Source of the DNA: Mailhella sp.
GTDB lineage: Bacteria > Desulfobacterota > Desulfovibrionia > Desulfovibrionales > Desulfovibrionaceae
Assembly: GCA_017940105.1 (NCBI GenBank)
Contig: JAGAZG010000197.1
Span: forward strand, 1 to 6,644
Direction of reading: 5' to 3'
Length of the DNA: 6,644 nucleotides
The first letter of the stretch is position 1. Each line of letters starts with the position of its first letter. The notes below the pieces were generated by a model, which was given only the letters and a program-made list of their open reading frames with translations, did no database searches and was not told the DNA's origin. A program made the position numbers and the translations under genes. Positions 1-5,991 of the stretch are shown one piece after another.

Positions 1-1
1 C

Positions 2-262
2 ACTGCTGAAGAAGCTGGTTTGAAAAATGGGCTGCAGAAGGTACGCATGATCATGGTGCCCAAAGAGACGCCTGACAATATCGTTGCACGACTGGAAGAA
101 GCCTGCCGCAAAGCCATGGACGATCCTGAATTTAAAAAATTCTACGAATCTAACGACATGGTGAGGGATTTTAAAGACGCAAAAGCTGCTGACATGGAAA
201 AGGAAGAAATCATTGCCGTGATGACAAAAGCTCTTAGCGACCTTGGAATTCTGAAGCGGTAG
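2..262 (+). CDS. tctC: TctC-type periplasmic solute-binding protein, C-terminal part (partial)
   Basis: The frame is open from base 2, so this is the last 86 residues of a gene that starts upstream of the window. A TTG at 20-22 is an internal leucine codon, not a start. The residues match the C-terminal pattern of tripartite tricarboxylate transporter binding proteins: a strand ending in Met-Val-Pro-Lys-Glu-Thr-Pro, an amphipathic helix (about DNIVARLEEACRKAMDDPEF), then a last helix of about 30 residues ending in Leu-Gly-Ile-Leu-Lys-Arg. Such proteins bind a carboxylate in the periplasm and deliver it to the TctAB membrane pair, here encoded immediately downstream. The ligand-binding residues lie mostly in the missing part, so the substrate cannot be read. 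The family call is firm because of both sequence and neighbours; the gene symbol means family membership, not citrate specificity. Confidence 0.88.
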   Translation, partial: TAEEAGLKNGLQKVRMIMVPKETPDNIVARLEEACRKAMDDPEFKKFYESNDMVRDFKDAKAADMEKEEIIAVMTKALSDLGILKR

Positions 263-273
263 TCTCTATAAAT

Positions 274-319
274 GCCCGCCAGAAAGAGCTGCGTCCCCCC
301 CCAGCTTTTTTCTGGCGGC
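274..319 (+). other. Intercistronic hairpin between tctC and tctB, with a C8 loop
   Basis: The two arms (about 277-291 and 302-317) can pair as CGCCAG/CTGGCG, AAA/TTT, a G-U pair and AGCTG/CAGCT, with one bulged T. The loop of about 10 bases is mostly a run of eight C (295-302). No U-tract follows the complete stem, so it is not a classical terminator. The inner AGCTG/CAGCT stem, however, is followed at once by six T (305-311 region), which could give weak termination or pausing. Hairpins after binding-protein genes are known in transport operons to protect the upstream message and lower expression of the membrane subunits; that role is inferred here. Confidence 0.65.
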
Positions 320-338
320 AGAAAAAAAGGAGAAAAAA

Positions 339-815
339 ATGAAAGCCGTTTCTGCCGGCGGGAATTTTGCTTCTGGAATTTTGGCGCTTGCCATAGCCGC
401 TGTGTACAAGTTTACATCCATTGATTACGCAGCCAGCGGTGCTGTTATGAAAACAGAATCATCCGGAGCGTATACCGATCTGCTCGCCTGGTCCATGGCC
501 TTCTGCGGTGCAATATGCATTCTCAGGGCGTTGCTGGGCCTGAAGAAAAACAACGGTGCGCATCACGGCGAGACGAAAAGAATCCTTACGAAAAAAATAC
601 TCCTGTCTGTTGTTTCGCTCGCTGTATATGTCATAATCATGCCGTGGCTGGGCTTCATCTTCAGCTCATGTTTTGAGGGGATCGCTTTGCTCTATATTTT
701 GGGCGAGAGAAATCCCATTAAGCTCATCGCCATACCCTGCTGCTGGGTCGCGGCGATTTATGTTCTCTTCGACAGGTTTCTTATGATTCCCCTCCCGTTG
801 CCATTCTTTTTGTGA
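339..815 (+). CDS. tctB: TctB-type small membrane subunit of a tripartite tricarboxylate transporter
   Basis: This 158-residue, strongly hydrophobic protein has the usual size and layout of the TctB (DUF1468) family. Membrane segments are seen at about residues 7-24, 47-67, 86-105, 105-121 and 127-145, with a basic cytoplasmic-type loop (about 68-86) between the second and third. The C-terminus (Phe-Asp-Arg-Phe-Leu then Pro-Leu-Pro-Leu-Pro) resembles the family ending. TctB is the small inner-membrane partner of TctA; its exact mechanistic role is not well defined. The ATG at 339 follows AAGGAG (327-332) with six bases between, a good ribosome site. It lies 76 bases after tctC and 21 bases before tctA. 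TctB proteins diverge quickly, so the call rests on topology, ending and position between tctC and tctA. Confidence 0.87.
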   Translation: MKAVSAGGNFASGILALAIAAVYKFTSIDYAASGAVMKTESSGAYTDLLAWSMAFCGAICILRALLGLKKNNGAHHGETKRILTKKILLSVVSLAVYVIIMPWLGFIFSSCFEGIALLYILGERNPIKLIAIPCCWVAAIYVLFDRFLMIPLPLPFFL

Positions 816-836
816 TGATCTCATGGGAGCAAAGCA

Positions 837-2339
837 ATGCTGACTGGCTTTTTGTCTGACATAGCAGGAACGTTCTCCTTATGGAATCTGGCCGCGCTTA
901 TCCTGGGCACGGCCTGGGGTATTTTTGCAGGAGCGCTTCCCGGAGTAACGGGATCCATCGGCGTCGCACTTCTCCTGCCCCTTACGTTTGGGATGCAGCC
1001 GGAATCGGCCATTATCCTTCTGTGCGCCTCGTATTGCGGTTCCATGTTCGGTGGAAGCATTTCCACCATCCTGATGGGCGCCCCAGGAACCGCTTCTGCA
1101 GCGGCGACGCTCCTGGACGGACGGGAGCTGGCCAAGCAGAAAAAGGCAGGCCTGGGGGTTGGCGTGGCCTTAGTCGCCAGCACCTTCGGTGGAATCATAG
1201 GAGCTGTCATTCTCATTTGTTTCTGCACGCCACTTTCACGGCTGGCGCTTTTGTTCGGCCCCCCGGAATATTTTACGCTCGGACTGTTTGGCCTGACAAT
1301 TATTTCTTCACTTTCCAAAAATACCGTCAAGGGGTTCATTGCCGGCATTTTCGGAATGATGCTTGCAACCGTCGGACTGGATCGCTTTACCGGTTTGCCT
1401 CGCTACACATTTGGCATTCCGGATCTTCTCAGCGGGATTGAATTCCTGCCTGCGCTGATAGGGCTGTTCGCGCTGTCCGAGATGCTGCAGCAGATCAGCG
1501 ATGTCAATGAGGATGCTCCTGCCGCCTTTGACAAGGTTGAAACTGCCAGGCTTCCCGGCATGGCTCTGGTGAAGCGGCTTTGGAAAAGCATCACCCTAGG
1601 AGGCGTGATAGGAACTGTCATTGGAATCATGCCCGGGGCCGGGGGCAACATCGCCTCATGGCTGGCCTACAGTCAGGCCAGAAAATATTCCCGCACGCCA
1701 GAGGAGTTTGGCAAAGGCAGCCTGGAGGGCATTGCCGCCCCGGAGGCTGCGAACAGTGCCAGCGAAGGAGGATCTCTCGTTCCAACGCTTGCCCTGGGCA
1801 TACCCGGTTCCAATACGACCGCCATCCTGCTCGGCGCACTTTCCCTGCAAGGGCTGACCCCAGGCCCCACGCTCTTCGTAGAGCATCCTGAAGTCGTGTT
1901 CAGCGTATACGGAACCGTATTCATTGCCAACTTTGTCGTTTTGTTCCTGGGGTATCTTTTGATACGACCTGTCTGCAAGCTTTCTGTTGTGCCCACTCCC
2001 TACGTTGTGACCTGCGTCTGCCTGCTGGTCTGTACCGCAGCATATGCTATACAGAACAGCGTGTTCGATATTAAAATTGCCCTTGTTTTCGGGCTGGTCG
2101 GGCTTTTTATGAAGTGCTTTGGTTTTCCTGTTGCGGCAACCGTGCTCGGCATGATCCTTGGACCTATCATTGAACCTGCCCTTCAGCGATCCCTGTTGCT
2201 GTCACATGGCAGCTACACGATTTTTGTGACGCGGCCTCTGGCATGTGGAATCCTTCTTCTCACCATGTTTTCTTTCTTGTCGCCCATCGTGGCGGCTGCA
2301 TACCGCAATTTCAAAAAAAATGCAGGAGGCGTCCAGTGA
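837..2339 (+). CDS. tctA: TctA-type large membrane subunit of a tripartite tricarboxylate transporter
   Basis: This 500-residue integral membrane protein is full length for the TctA family. It carries both signature loops: Pro-Gly-Val-Thr-Gly at residues 35-39, followed by the GVALLLPLTFGM stretch, and Pro-Gly-Ala-Gly-Gly at 266-270, followed by NIASWLAYSQARKYSR. Other family motifs are GGSISTILMGAPG (72-84), the ATLLDG segment (90-95), FGKGSLEGIAAPEAAN (291-306) and PTLALGIPGS (316-325). The two Pro-Gly loops reflect the internal duplication of the family. TctA forms the transport channel and moves substrate received from TctC, using an ion gradient in the systems studied. ATG 837 has GGAG at 826-829 with seven bases between. 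The stop codon overlaps the start of the pdxA-like gene. The substrate cannot be deduced from this subunit. Confidence 0.95.
   Translation: MLTGFLSDIAGTFSLWNLAALILGTAWGIFAGALPGVTGSIGVALLLPLTFGMQPESAIILLCASYCGSMFGGSISTILMGAPGTASAAATLLDGRELAKQKKAGLGVGVALVASTFGGIIGAVILICFCTPLSRLALLFGPPEYFTLGLFGLTIISSLSKNTVKGFIAGIFGMMLATVGLDRFTGLPRYTFGIPDLLSGIEFLPALIGLFALSEMLQQISDVNEDAPAAFDKVETARLPGMALVKRLWKSITLGGVIGTVIGIMPGAGGNIASWLAYSQARKYSRTPEEFGKGSLEGIAAPEAANSASEGGSLVPTLALGIPGSNTTAILLGALSLQGLTPGPTLFVEHPEVVFSVYGTVFIANFVVLFLGYLLIRPVCKLSVVPTPYVVTCVCLLVCTAAYAIQNSVFDIKIALVFGLVGLFMKCFGFPVAATVLGMILGPIIEPALQRSLLLSHGSYTIFVTRPLACGILLLTMFSFLSPIVAAAYRNFKKNAGGVQ
2324..2329 (+). promoter_or_regulatory. Ribosome binding site that fixes the GTG start of the pdxA-like gene
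   Basis: A perfect AGGAGG lies six bases before GTG 2336, inside the end of tctA. It shows that translation starts at this GTG, with the start overlapping the tctA stop as GTGA, and not at an upstream in-frame ATG at 2243 that would add 31 residues read from tctA in another frame. Confidence 0.85.
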
Positions 2340-3304
2340 AACGAATCGGCGTCATCATGGGAGACGCGGCAGGGGTAGGTCCGGAAGTCGTCGCGAAAGC
2401 CCTTGCTTCAGTACTGCCGGATCTGGACACTGATGTTTTGCTGATCGGGGACAGTCGCGTTTATAATGAGGCCTTGTCGATAACAGGTGCAGATATCCAT
2501 CAGGCGCTGCCACTGCATTTTCTTGATACGAAAAATCTTGATCCATCGGAGTATCAAAAGGGAATCGCATCCTTGAAGGCGACAAAGGCCTCTATAGACG
2601 ATCTGCTCCTGGGGCTGAGCCTTCTTAAGGAATCTTCTTGCCATGCCATGGTTTTTGGACCGCTGGACAAAAAAAACATCCGTCTGCTTGGTTACCATTA
2701 CCGCGACGAGCATGAGCTTTTCGCGGATTATCTTGGTTTTCCCGGTCAAGGAGATGCCATCAATGTTCTTGATCATGTTTGGTCAGCGCGAGTCACCAGT
2801 CATATTCCATTGAGCGAGGTTCCGGGAGCGCTTTCAAAAGAACGTGTTCTTCTCTTTATCCGGCGTTTAAACAACTATCTGCGGGCAACAGGCATCATGC
2901 AGCCCCGCATCGGTGTATCGGCATTAAACCCGCATTGCGGAGAAGGAGGGCTTTGCGGAACAGAAGAAATAAATGTCATTCAGCCTGCCGTGGCGCAAGC
3001 CCGTGCAGAGGGCATTAATGCTGTTGGTCCAGTGCCTGCGGATATCATCTGCATCAAAACGTTTCTGCAAAAAGAATTTGATGGAATCGTTAGTATGTTC
3101 CATGACCAGGTTCAGTCCGGCATAAAACTGATTTCAAACCGCTCAAGCATAACGGTAACTGGCGGCATACCTTATTCTGTATGCACGACATCCCATGGCA
3201 CAGGCTACGACATAGCAGGAAAAGGCATTGCTGATGCCCGTTCCTTTGAAAATGCGCTCCGCGTTGCATCCAGAATGAGCAAATGGCAGGACTCTGCCCT
3301 GTAA
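2336..3304 (+). CDS. PdxA-family dehydrogenase, probable catabolic paralogue
   Basis: This 322-residue protein belongs to the PdxA family of NAD(P)-dependent, metal-requiring dehydrogenases/decarboxylases acting on phosphorylated hydroxy acids; E. coli PdxA is of similar length. Family motifs are the N-terminal MGDAAGVGPEV (8-18), FGPLDKK (107-113), HIPLSEV (156-162), NPHCGEGG (198-205), GPVPAD (231-236), FHDQ (255-258) and SHGTGYDIAGKG (286-297). The three expected metal-binding histidines align with His126, His200 and His256, and Lys264 matches a conserved active-site lysine. In the 272-289 stretch, the canonical Asn and Arg that contact the phosphorylated substrate in E. coli PdxA (as I recall, N283 and R292) appear to be Thr and Val. 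This argues against the vitamin B6 role and for a catabolic role like PdxA2 (D-threonate 4-phosphate dehydrogenase). Its four-base overlap with tctA suggests translational coupling to the transporter. Confidence 0.85.
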   Translation: MKRIGVIMGDAAGVGPEVVAKALASVLPDLDTDVLLIGDSRVYNEALSITGADIHQALPLHFLDTKNLDPSEYQKGIASLKATKASIDDLLLGLSLLKESSCHAMVFGPLDKKNIRLLGYHYRDEHELFADYLGFPGQGDAINVLDHVWSARVTSHIPLSEVPGALSKERVLLFIRRLNNYLRATGIMQPRIGVSALNPHCGEGGLCGTEEINVIQPAVAQARAEGINAVGPVPADIICIKTFLQKEFDGIVSMFHDQVQSGIKLISNRSSITVTGGIPYSVCTTSHGTGYDIAGKGIADARSFENALRVASRMSKWQDSAL

Positions 3305-3406
3305 AATAATTGATTGCCTAGGCAAGAGAATTTGCCAGGAGCTGCTGGCACGCTGATAGTGCTCAATAACAGTGTTGCCCTTACGGCTTGTCATTTGCAA
3401 GAAAGG
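3305..3406. other. Convergent spacer between the pdxA-like and ankyrin genes, with short inverted repeats
   Basis: This 102-base gap separates converging genes. It holds a 12-base palindrome TTGCCTAGGCAA (3314-3325) and an inverted repeat TGCCAG/CTGGCA (3333-3338 and 3345-3350). GGCAA at 3321-3325 can also pair with TTGCC at 3332-3336, so alternative folds compete. Neither structure is followed by a good T-run on either strand, so I do not call a firm terminator. They may still act as weak termination or message-end structures. Confidence 0.35.
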
Positions 3407-4897
3407 TCACGGGCAGATGCGTTCGTACAGACCATTTTCTTTAAGCCAGTGCGCACGCTCAGGCTGCACTCTCTGGCATGCGGTCAAACCATCCATGTCT
3501 TTCTGATTTGCATCGGCTCCTGCGTCAAGCAGCATTTTGATTATTTCTGGAGAAGGGTTGTGTTCTGCGGCAAGCATGAGAGGTGTGCTTTCTTCTGCTT
3601 CTTCGTCCATGGGGGTGTTTACCTGCAGTCCCAGATCCAGCAGATAGCGCAGCACTGCGCTGTCAGTATTGCTTCTCGCCGCTTCGTGCAGCGCCGTGTT
3701 GCCGCCGTCATCGCAGGCGAATATGTCGGCTCCTTTTTCTTTCAGGGCGTTCAGCAGGGGCGTTGCACCGGCATGACGTGCTGCATATTGGAATGCCGTT
3801 CCTGAAACCCCCGAGCATTCATTGACATCGGCGCCGGCGTTTATAAGGCTCATGGCCACGCCTGGCGCAGTGTTCAGCAGGCATGCGGTTATAAGCGCGT
3901 TGCCGGTAAGGGAGTTCTTTGAATTAACGTCTATTCCATGAGCAAGCAGCAGCTTTACCATGCCCGGGTCAGGGTTGCAGGCTGCGGCGAGCATCAGAGC
4001 GTCGCAGCCTATGATGCCGGAGTCTTCCGGCAGGACCTGGCGCAGATTGGCGCCGGCCTTGATCATGCGTTCTGCCAGTTGCGGAGAACCTGCCGCAGCA
4101 GCCCAGAGAAACGGGGTCATTCCATTAGGCAGCGTCGTGTTGATGTCATCTGGAGGGATTGATTCGTACGACTTGCCGCAAATGATGCCGCGGGACAAAG
4201 CCATGGCTGGCTTTTCAGGTTCGCTGCCCCATTGAACATTATGCTTAAGCAGCAGGTTCAATGTTTCGCCGGCAAACAAGGGCATGCTGTTGGCAACAGC
4301 ATAGTCCAGCAGGCTGCCTCCATGAGCATCACGCCAGGTCAGGCACTGCTCCCTGCGGTCGCCGGTCAGAAAATTCTGCATGTCTGTGGTATCGTTGAAG
4401 GATACCGCGTCCAGGATTTCCTGCATTTGTTCATCCTGGTCGGCTTCGGGCTCTGGAGAATCAGGCTCAATGCTCCCAAGCACATGGTAAAAATCTTCGC
4501 TTTGTCCGTGGGTGACAAACAGCAGGGCGGTGTCGCCGTGAGGTTCAAGAAAAGCCTGCTCTCCTTGCGCAGTTATGAATTCTATGTTGCCTTCCGCCTC
4601 GCGAATATCCTTGCCGCCAAGGCTTTTGGCGTACGTGCGGGCCGCAGCGCTAAAATCGTCCTGCTCCCATATAAAATCTGCTTTGCGCACACGGATGAAA
4701 GCATCTTGGGCATTAGCCTGAAAAATCAGTGTTTCGCCTGCTACAAGCACTTCCCAGTCCGGGAGCTGATCTCCCTTGATTCCGCAGAAGGAAACGTTTT
4801 TGGCAAAGGCTTTCTGCGTCGGGCATCCCATAAGAGCGGACAGCAGAAGAGCAGCCAAAATAAGGACTGATCCTTGTTTGAACGGCAAAGAGAACAT
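3407..4897 (-). CDS. Probable lipoprotein with N-terminal unknown domain and C-terminal ankyrin repeats
   Basis: This 496-residue protein begins with a signal sequence (basic Lys7, then a hydrophobic run at 10-22) ending in Leu-Met-Gly-Cys, so Cys25 is a plausible lipidation site; a plain secreted form is the alternative. Residues about 34-145 form a domain I do not recognise, with alternating strands and helices. A short acidic, Pro/Glu-rich linker (about 143-160) follows. From about 256 to 466 there are six ankyrin-type units, the clearest containing KLLLAHGIDVN (315-325), SLINAGADVN (350-359), TALHEAARSN (401-410) and KMLLDAGADAN (454-464). A weaker unit may exist at 158-220. Ankyrin repeats bind proteins; the partner here would be periplasmic or surface-exposed. 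The gene stands alone, opposite to both neighbours, with its own likely promoter. The ATG at 4897 is chosen because a TTG at 4909 overlaps the ribosome site. Confidence 0.85.
   Translation of the reverse strand: MFSLPFKQGSVLILAALLLSALMGCPTQKAFAKNVSFCGIKGDQLPDWEVLVAGETLIFQANAQDAFIRVRKADFIWEQDDFSAAARTYAKSLGGKDIREAEGNIEFITAQGEQAFLEPHGDTALLFVTHGQSEDFYHVLGSIEPDSPEPEADQDEQMQEILDAVSFNDTTDMQNFLTGDRREQCLTWRDAHGGSLLDYAVANSMPLFAGETLNLLLKHNVQWGSEPEKPAMALSRGIICGKSYESIPPDDINTTLPNGMTPFLWAAAAGSPQLAERMIKAGANLRQVLPEDSGIIGCDALMLAAACNPDPGMVKLLLAHGIDVNSKNSLTGNALITACLLNTAPGVAMSLINAGADVNECSGVSGTAFQYAARHAGATPLLNALKEKGADIFACDDGGNTALHEAARSNTDSAVLRYLLDLGLQVNTPMDEEAEESTPLMLAAEHNPSPEIIKMLLDAGADANQKDMDGLTACQRVQPERAHWLKENGLYERICP
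3500..4132 (-). repeat. Ankyrin-repeat coding block
   Basis: This stretch encodes residues about 256-466 of the lipoprotein gene: six degenerate repeats of 30-36 residues with the usual pattern of a Leu/Ala-Ala helix turn, a second helix with Leu-Leu, and a Gly-Ala-Asp-Val-Asn-like loop. Several units carry an insertion of the type Asn-Pro-Asp/Ser-Pro between the two helices (for example 308-311 and 447-450), giving repeats slightly longer than 33 residues. The DNA copies are not identical, so recent expansion is not indicated. Confidence 0.8.
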
Positions 4898-4902
4898 ATT
4901 AC

Positions 4903-4907
4903 CCTCC
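4903..4907 (-). promoter_or_regulatory. Ribosome binding site of the ankyrin lipoprotein gene
   Basis: On the minus strand GGAGG lies five bases before ATG 4897. The TTG codon at 4909-4907 that could extend the protein by four residues overlaps this site, so it is not the likely start. Confidence 0.75.
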
Positions 4908-4944
4908 AATTGTGCGCCGTGGGCACAGCGCTCTGGATGCCGGC

Positions 4945-4973
4945 ATTATCGCCATGAAAGCGATTGTAATCAA
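4945..4973 (-). promoter_or_regulatory. Sigma70-type promoter of the ankyrin lipoprotein gene
   Basis: On the minus strand TTGATT (4973-4968) and GATAAT (4950-4945) are separated by exactly 17 bases. They match four of six and five of six consensus bases for the -35 and -10 boxes. Transcription would begin near 4938, giving a leader of about 40 bases before the start codon at 4897. No operator is obvious next to it. Confidence 0.6.
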
Positions 4974-5033
4974 GGCGTGCGGGATGAAATAATTTATGCA
5001 CCAGTCATTCATATTCTTCTTTGGCTGTCATTC

Positions 5034-5099
5034 AAAGCGCTTGTCTTCCACGCATGTACCTGCTACTGTAAAAAAAGCGCTGGGCGTGCCTCACGCATG
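5034..5099 (+). repeat. Two-part direct repeat in the leader region of the DsrE-like gene
   Basis: AAAGCGCT followed by CACGCATG occurs twice in the same order: 5034-5041 with 5049-5056 (7-base gap), and 5074-5081 with 5092-5099 (10-base gap). The first copy overlaps the suggested -35 box and spacer, and the second lies in the untranslated leader. It could be a pair of regulator sites or the remains of a small tandem duplication. The second copy also contains a short hairpin GCGTG/CACGC (5084-5096). Confidence 0.5.
5041..5069 (+). promoter_or_regulatory. Possible extended -10 promoter of the DsrE-like gene
   Basis: TTGTCT (5041-5046) and TACTGT (5064-5069) are 17 bases apart, and TG precedes the -10 box by one base (5061-5062), an extended -10 element. 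The -10 match is only moderate. It would give a leader of about 43 bases before ATG 5119. It is the best candidate I see in the divergent region 4898-5118. Confidence 0.4.
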
Positions 5100-5104
5100 A
5101 GAAC

Positions 5105-5110
5105 AAGGAG
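5105..5110 (+). promoter_or_regulatory. Ribosome binding site of the DsrE-like gene
   Basis: AAGGAG lies eight bases before ATG 5119. An in-frame GTG at 5110 overlaps this site and is therefore not the start. Confidence 0.75.
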
Positions 5111-5118
5111 TGAAAAAC

Positions 5119-5532
5119 ATGAAAAACGATCTGCTTATCCATGTGAATGTCAACGACCCCGAAGTGTTTGAAATGGCTTTTGGTCAGGCGGCTCACTATA
5201 GAAAAGAAACGCTGATCAAGCACGAAAAAATTTCCGCTCAGGATTTTGCCTGGCGTGCAGGACTGGGCGCTCTTGAACAGGAAGACCGGTTCAAGGTGGT
5301 CATGGTCGTCAATGGACCTGCCGTGAAGCAGCTTGTTAAGGAGAATGCAGAGCTTCTTCAGAAAGCCCAGGAAGCCGTGTCCAATGGCCTGAAGATATTG
5401 GCTGGCAAGTATGCCGTTGAAAACGCCGGACTTGCAAGGGAACAGCTTTGGTCATTTGTTGAAATCGTGCCTTCGGCTACGCAGGAAATCGTCGAGCTGC
5501 AGAGCAAAGGCTTTGCCTACATGAAAGCATAA
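5119..5532 (+). CDS. DsrE/DsrF-like family protein lacking cysteine
   Basis: This 137-residue cytoplasmic protein, without signal or membrane segment, resembles the DsrE/DsrF-like family (COG1416 type). The pattern is an N-terminal strand (LLIHVNVND, 5-13), a helix, a central strand with VVMVVNGPAV (60-69), a helix, a strand at 90-96, and the typical ending of Val-Pro-Ser, then EIVELQSKGFAYMK (123-136). Family members form small oligomers, and some pass sulfur on a conserved cysteine. Here the usual Cys position after the fourth strand (around 94-98) is Ala-Gly and the whole protein contains no cysteine, so persulfide transfer by the known route is unlikely. The gene stands alone, with its own leader and a terminator 18 bases after the stop. 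The specific function is unknown. Confidence 0.75.
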   Translation: MKNDLLIHVNVNDPEVFEMAFGQAAHYRKETLIKHEKISAQDFAWRAGLGALEQEDRFKVVMVVNGPAVKQLVKENAELLQKAQEAVSNGLKILAGKYAVENAGLAREQLWSFVEIVPSATQEIVELQSKGFAYMKA

Positions 5533-5550
5533 CCTGCGTGAAAAGCCATG

Positions 5551-5582
5551 ACGAAAAAGGCGGGGCAACCCGCCTTTTTCGT
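5551..5582. terminator. Bidirectional intrinsic terminator between convergent genes
   Basis: Perfect 14-base arms (5551-5564 and 5569-5582) enclose a GCAA tetraloop of the stable GNRA type. The GGCGGG/CCCGCC core is flanked by AAAAA on one side and TTTTT on the other, so it works in both directions. It ends the DsrE-like gene on the plus strand and the small secreted-protein gene on the minus strand, whose stop lies six bases away. Confidence 0.93.
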
Positions 5583-5587
5583 TCTAA

Positions 5588-5944
5588 TCATTTCCGCTTG
5601 TAGCCCATGCCGACACACCAGCCGTCGGGGTCATATACGCAGCGCTCATTTAAGAATTTCAGATGCCATTCATAAACGTCTTTCATGCGGGCGTCGGCGT
5701 CAAGCATCTGGTTTTTCGTTTTCACCCAGTCAGCGTCCGGGGTAAAACCGCACAGCCATCCGGCGTATTCATGAGTGGCAAGAATCCATGCGTTGAGGGC
5801 TGTTTCTTTGGAAACGGCAAATTTTTGCGCGTCCAGGCAAAGTTCGTAATCGGCAGAGCCTTTTGTGCATTCTGAAGGAATGCCTTCACTTGCGGCAAAA
5901 GCGCAGACGGGCAGGGCAAGCATAAAAAGCAGCGGCAGCTTCAT
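5588..5944 (-). CDS. Small secreted protein with conserved-looking cysteines, function unknown
   Basis: This 118-residue protein starts with a signal peptide (Lys2, hydrophobic 4-16, Ala-Phe-Ala before a cleavage near residue 17/18), so it is probably periplasmic. The mature part has five cysteines (26, 36, 65, 102, 110), which would allow two disulfides plus one free thiol, and is rich in aromatic residues, including Trp53, 63, 73, 93 and 109. The spacing Glu-Cys with a second Cys ten residues later, followed by a helical stretch, loosely recalls small LprI/DUF1311-type periplasmic proteins, but I do not consider it a confident match. The ATG at 5944 is chosen because it begins the signal peptide and has AGGA (5957-5954) nine bases upstream. 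A longer reading from 5986 would start inside the upstream hairpin. Confidence 0.72.
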   Translation of the reverse strand: MKLPLLFMLALPVCAFAASEGIPSECTKGSADYELCLDAQKFAVSKETALNAWILATHEYAGWLCGFTPDADWVKTKNQMLDADARMKDVYEWHLKFLNERCVYDPDGWCVGMGYKRK

Positions 5945-5958
5945 AACGCTGGTTCCTG

Positions 5959-5991
5959 AAAGCATGCCCGGATTGCGGCCGGGCATGCTTT
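5959..5991. terminator. Intrinsic terminator hairpin between the two minus-strand genes
   Basis: An 11-base perfect stem, AGCATGCCCGG (5961-5971) with its complement (5979-5989), has a seven-base loop and extends to 13 pairs through flanking A-T pairs. On the minus strand it follows the stop of the duplicated-domain gene by 10-12 bases, but its downstream T-run is short (TTT, then C). On the plus strand six T (5989-5994) follow, though no plus-strand gene ends here. The base of the stem is next to the ribosome site of the downstream secreted-protein gene. Confidence 0.75.

Noticed and set aside
295..302. C8 run as a phase-variation switch of a coding frame
   Set aside because: It lies between genes, so length change cannot shift a reading frame; at most it changes the hairpin loop.
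821..1348. Open frame of 175 codons on the minus strand inside tctA
   Set aside because: It lies wholly against a firmly identified tctA frame, its translation is Pro/Arg/Ala-rich without domain features, and no ribosome site supports it.
2243..2335. Upstream extension of the pdxA-like gene by 31 residues
   Set aside because: The extension is read out of frame from the end of tctA and looks unlike PdxA; the AGGAGG before GTG 2336 and the family N-terminus set the start.
3314..3325. 12-base palindrome TTGCCTAGGCAA as an operator or terminator
   Set aside because: It sits after the pdxA-like stop with no promoter beside it and no T-run, so neither role is supported by sequence alone.
3314..3805. 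Open frame of 163 codons on the plus strand opposite the ankyrin gene end
   Set aside because: It reads as a shadow of the ankyrin gene: Cys/His/Arg-rich, no clear start signal and no domain.
4232..4870. Open frame of 212 codons on the plus strand opposite the ankyrin gene
   Set aside because: The minus-strand frame encodes recognisable ankyrin repeats and a signal sequence; the plus-strand frame has no recognisable domain and ends inside the signal region.
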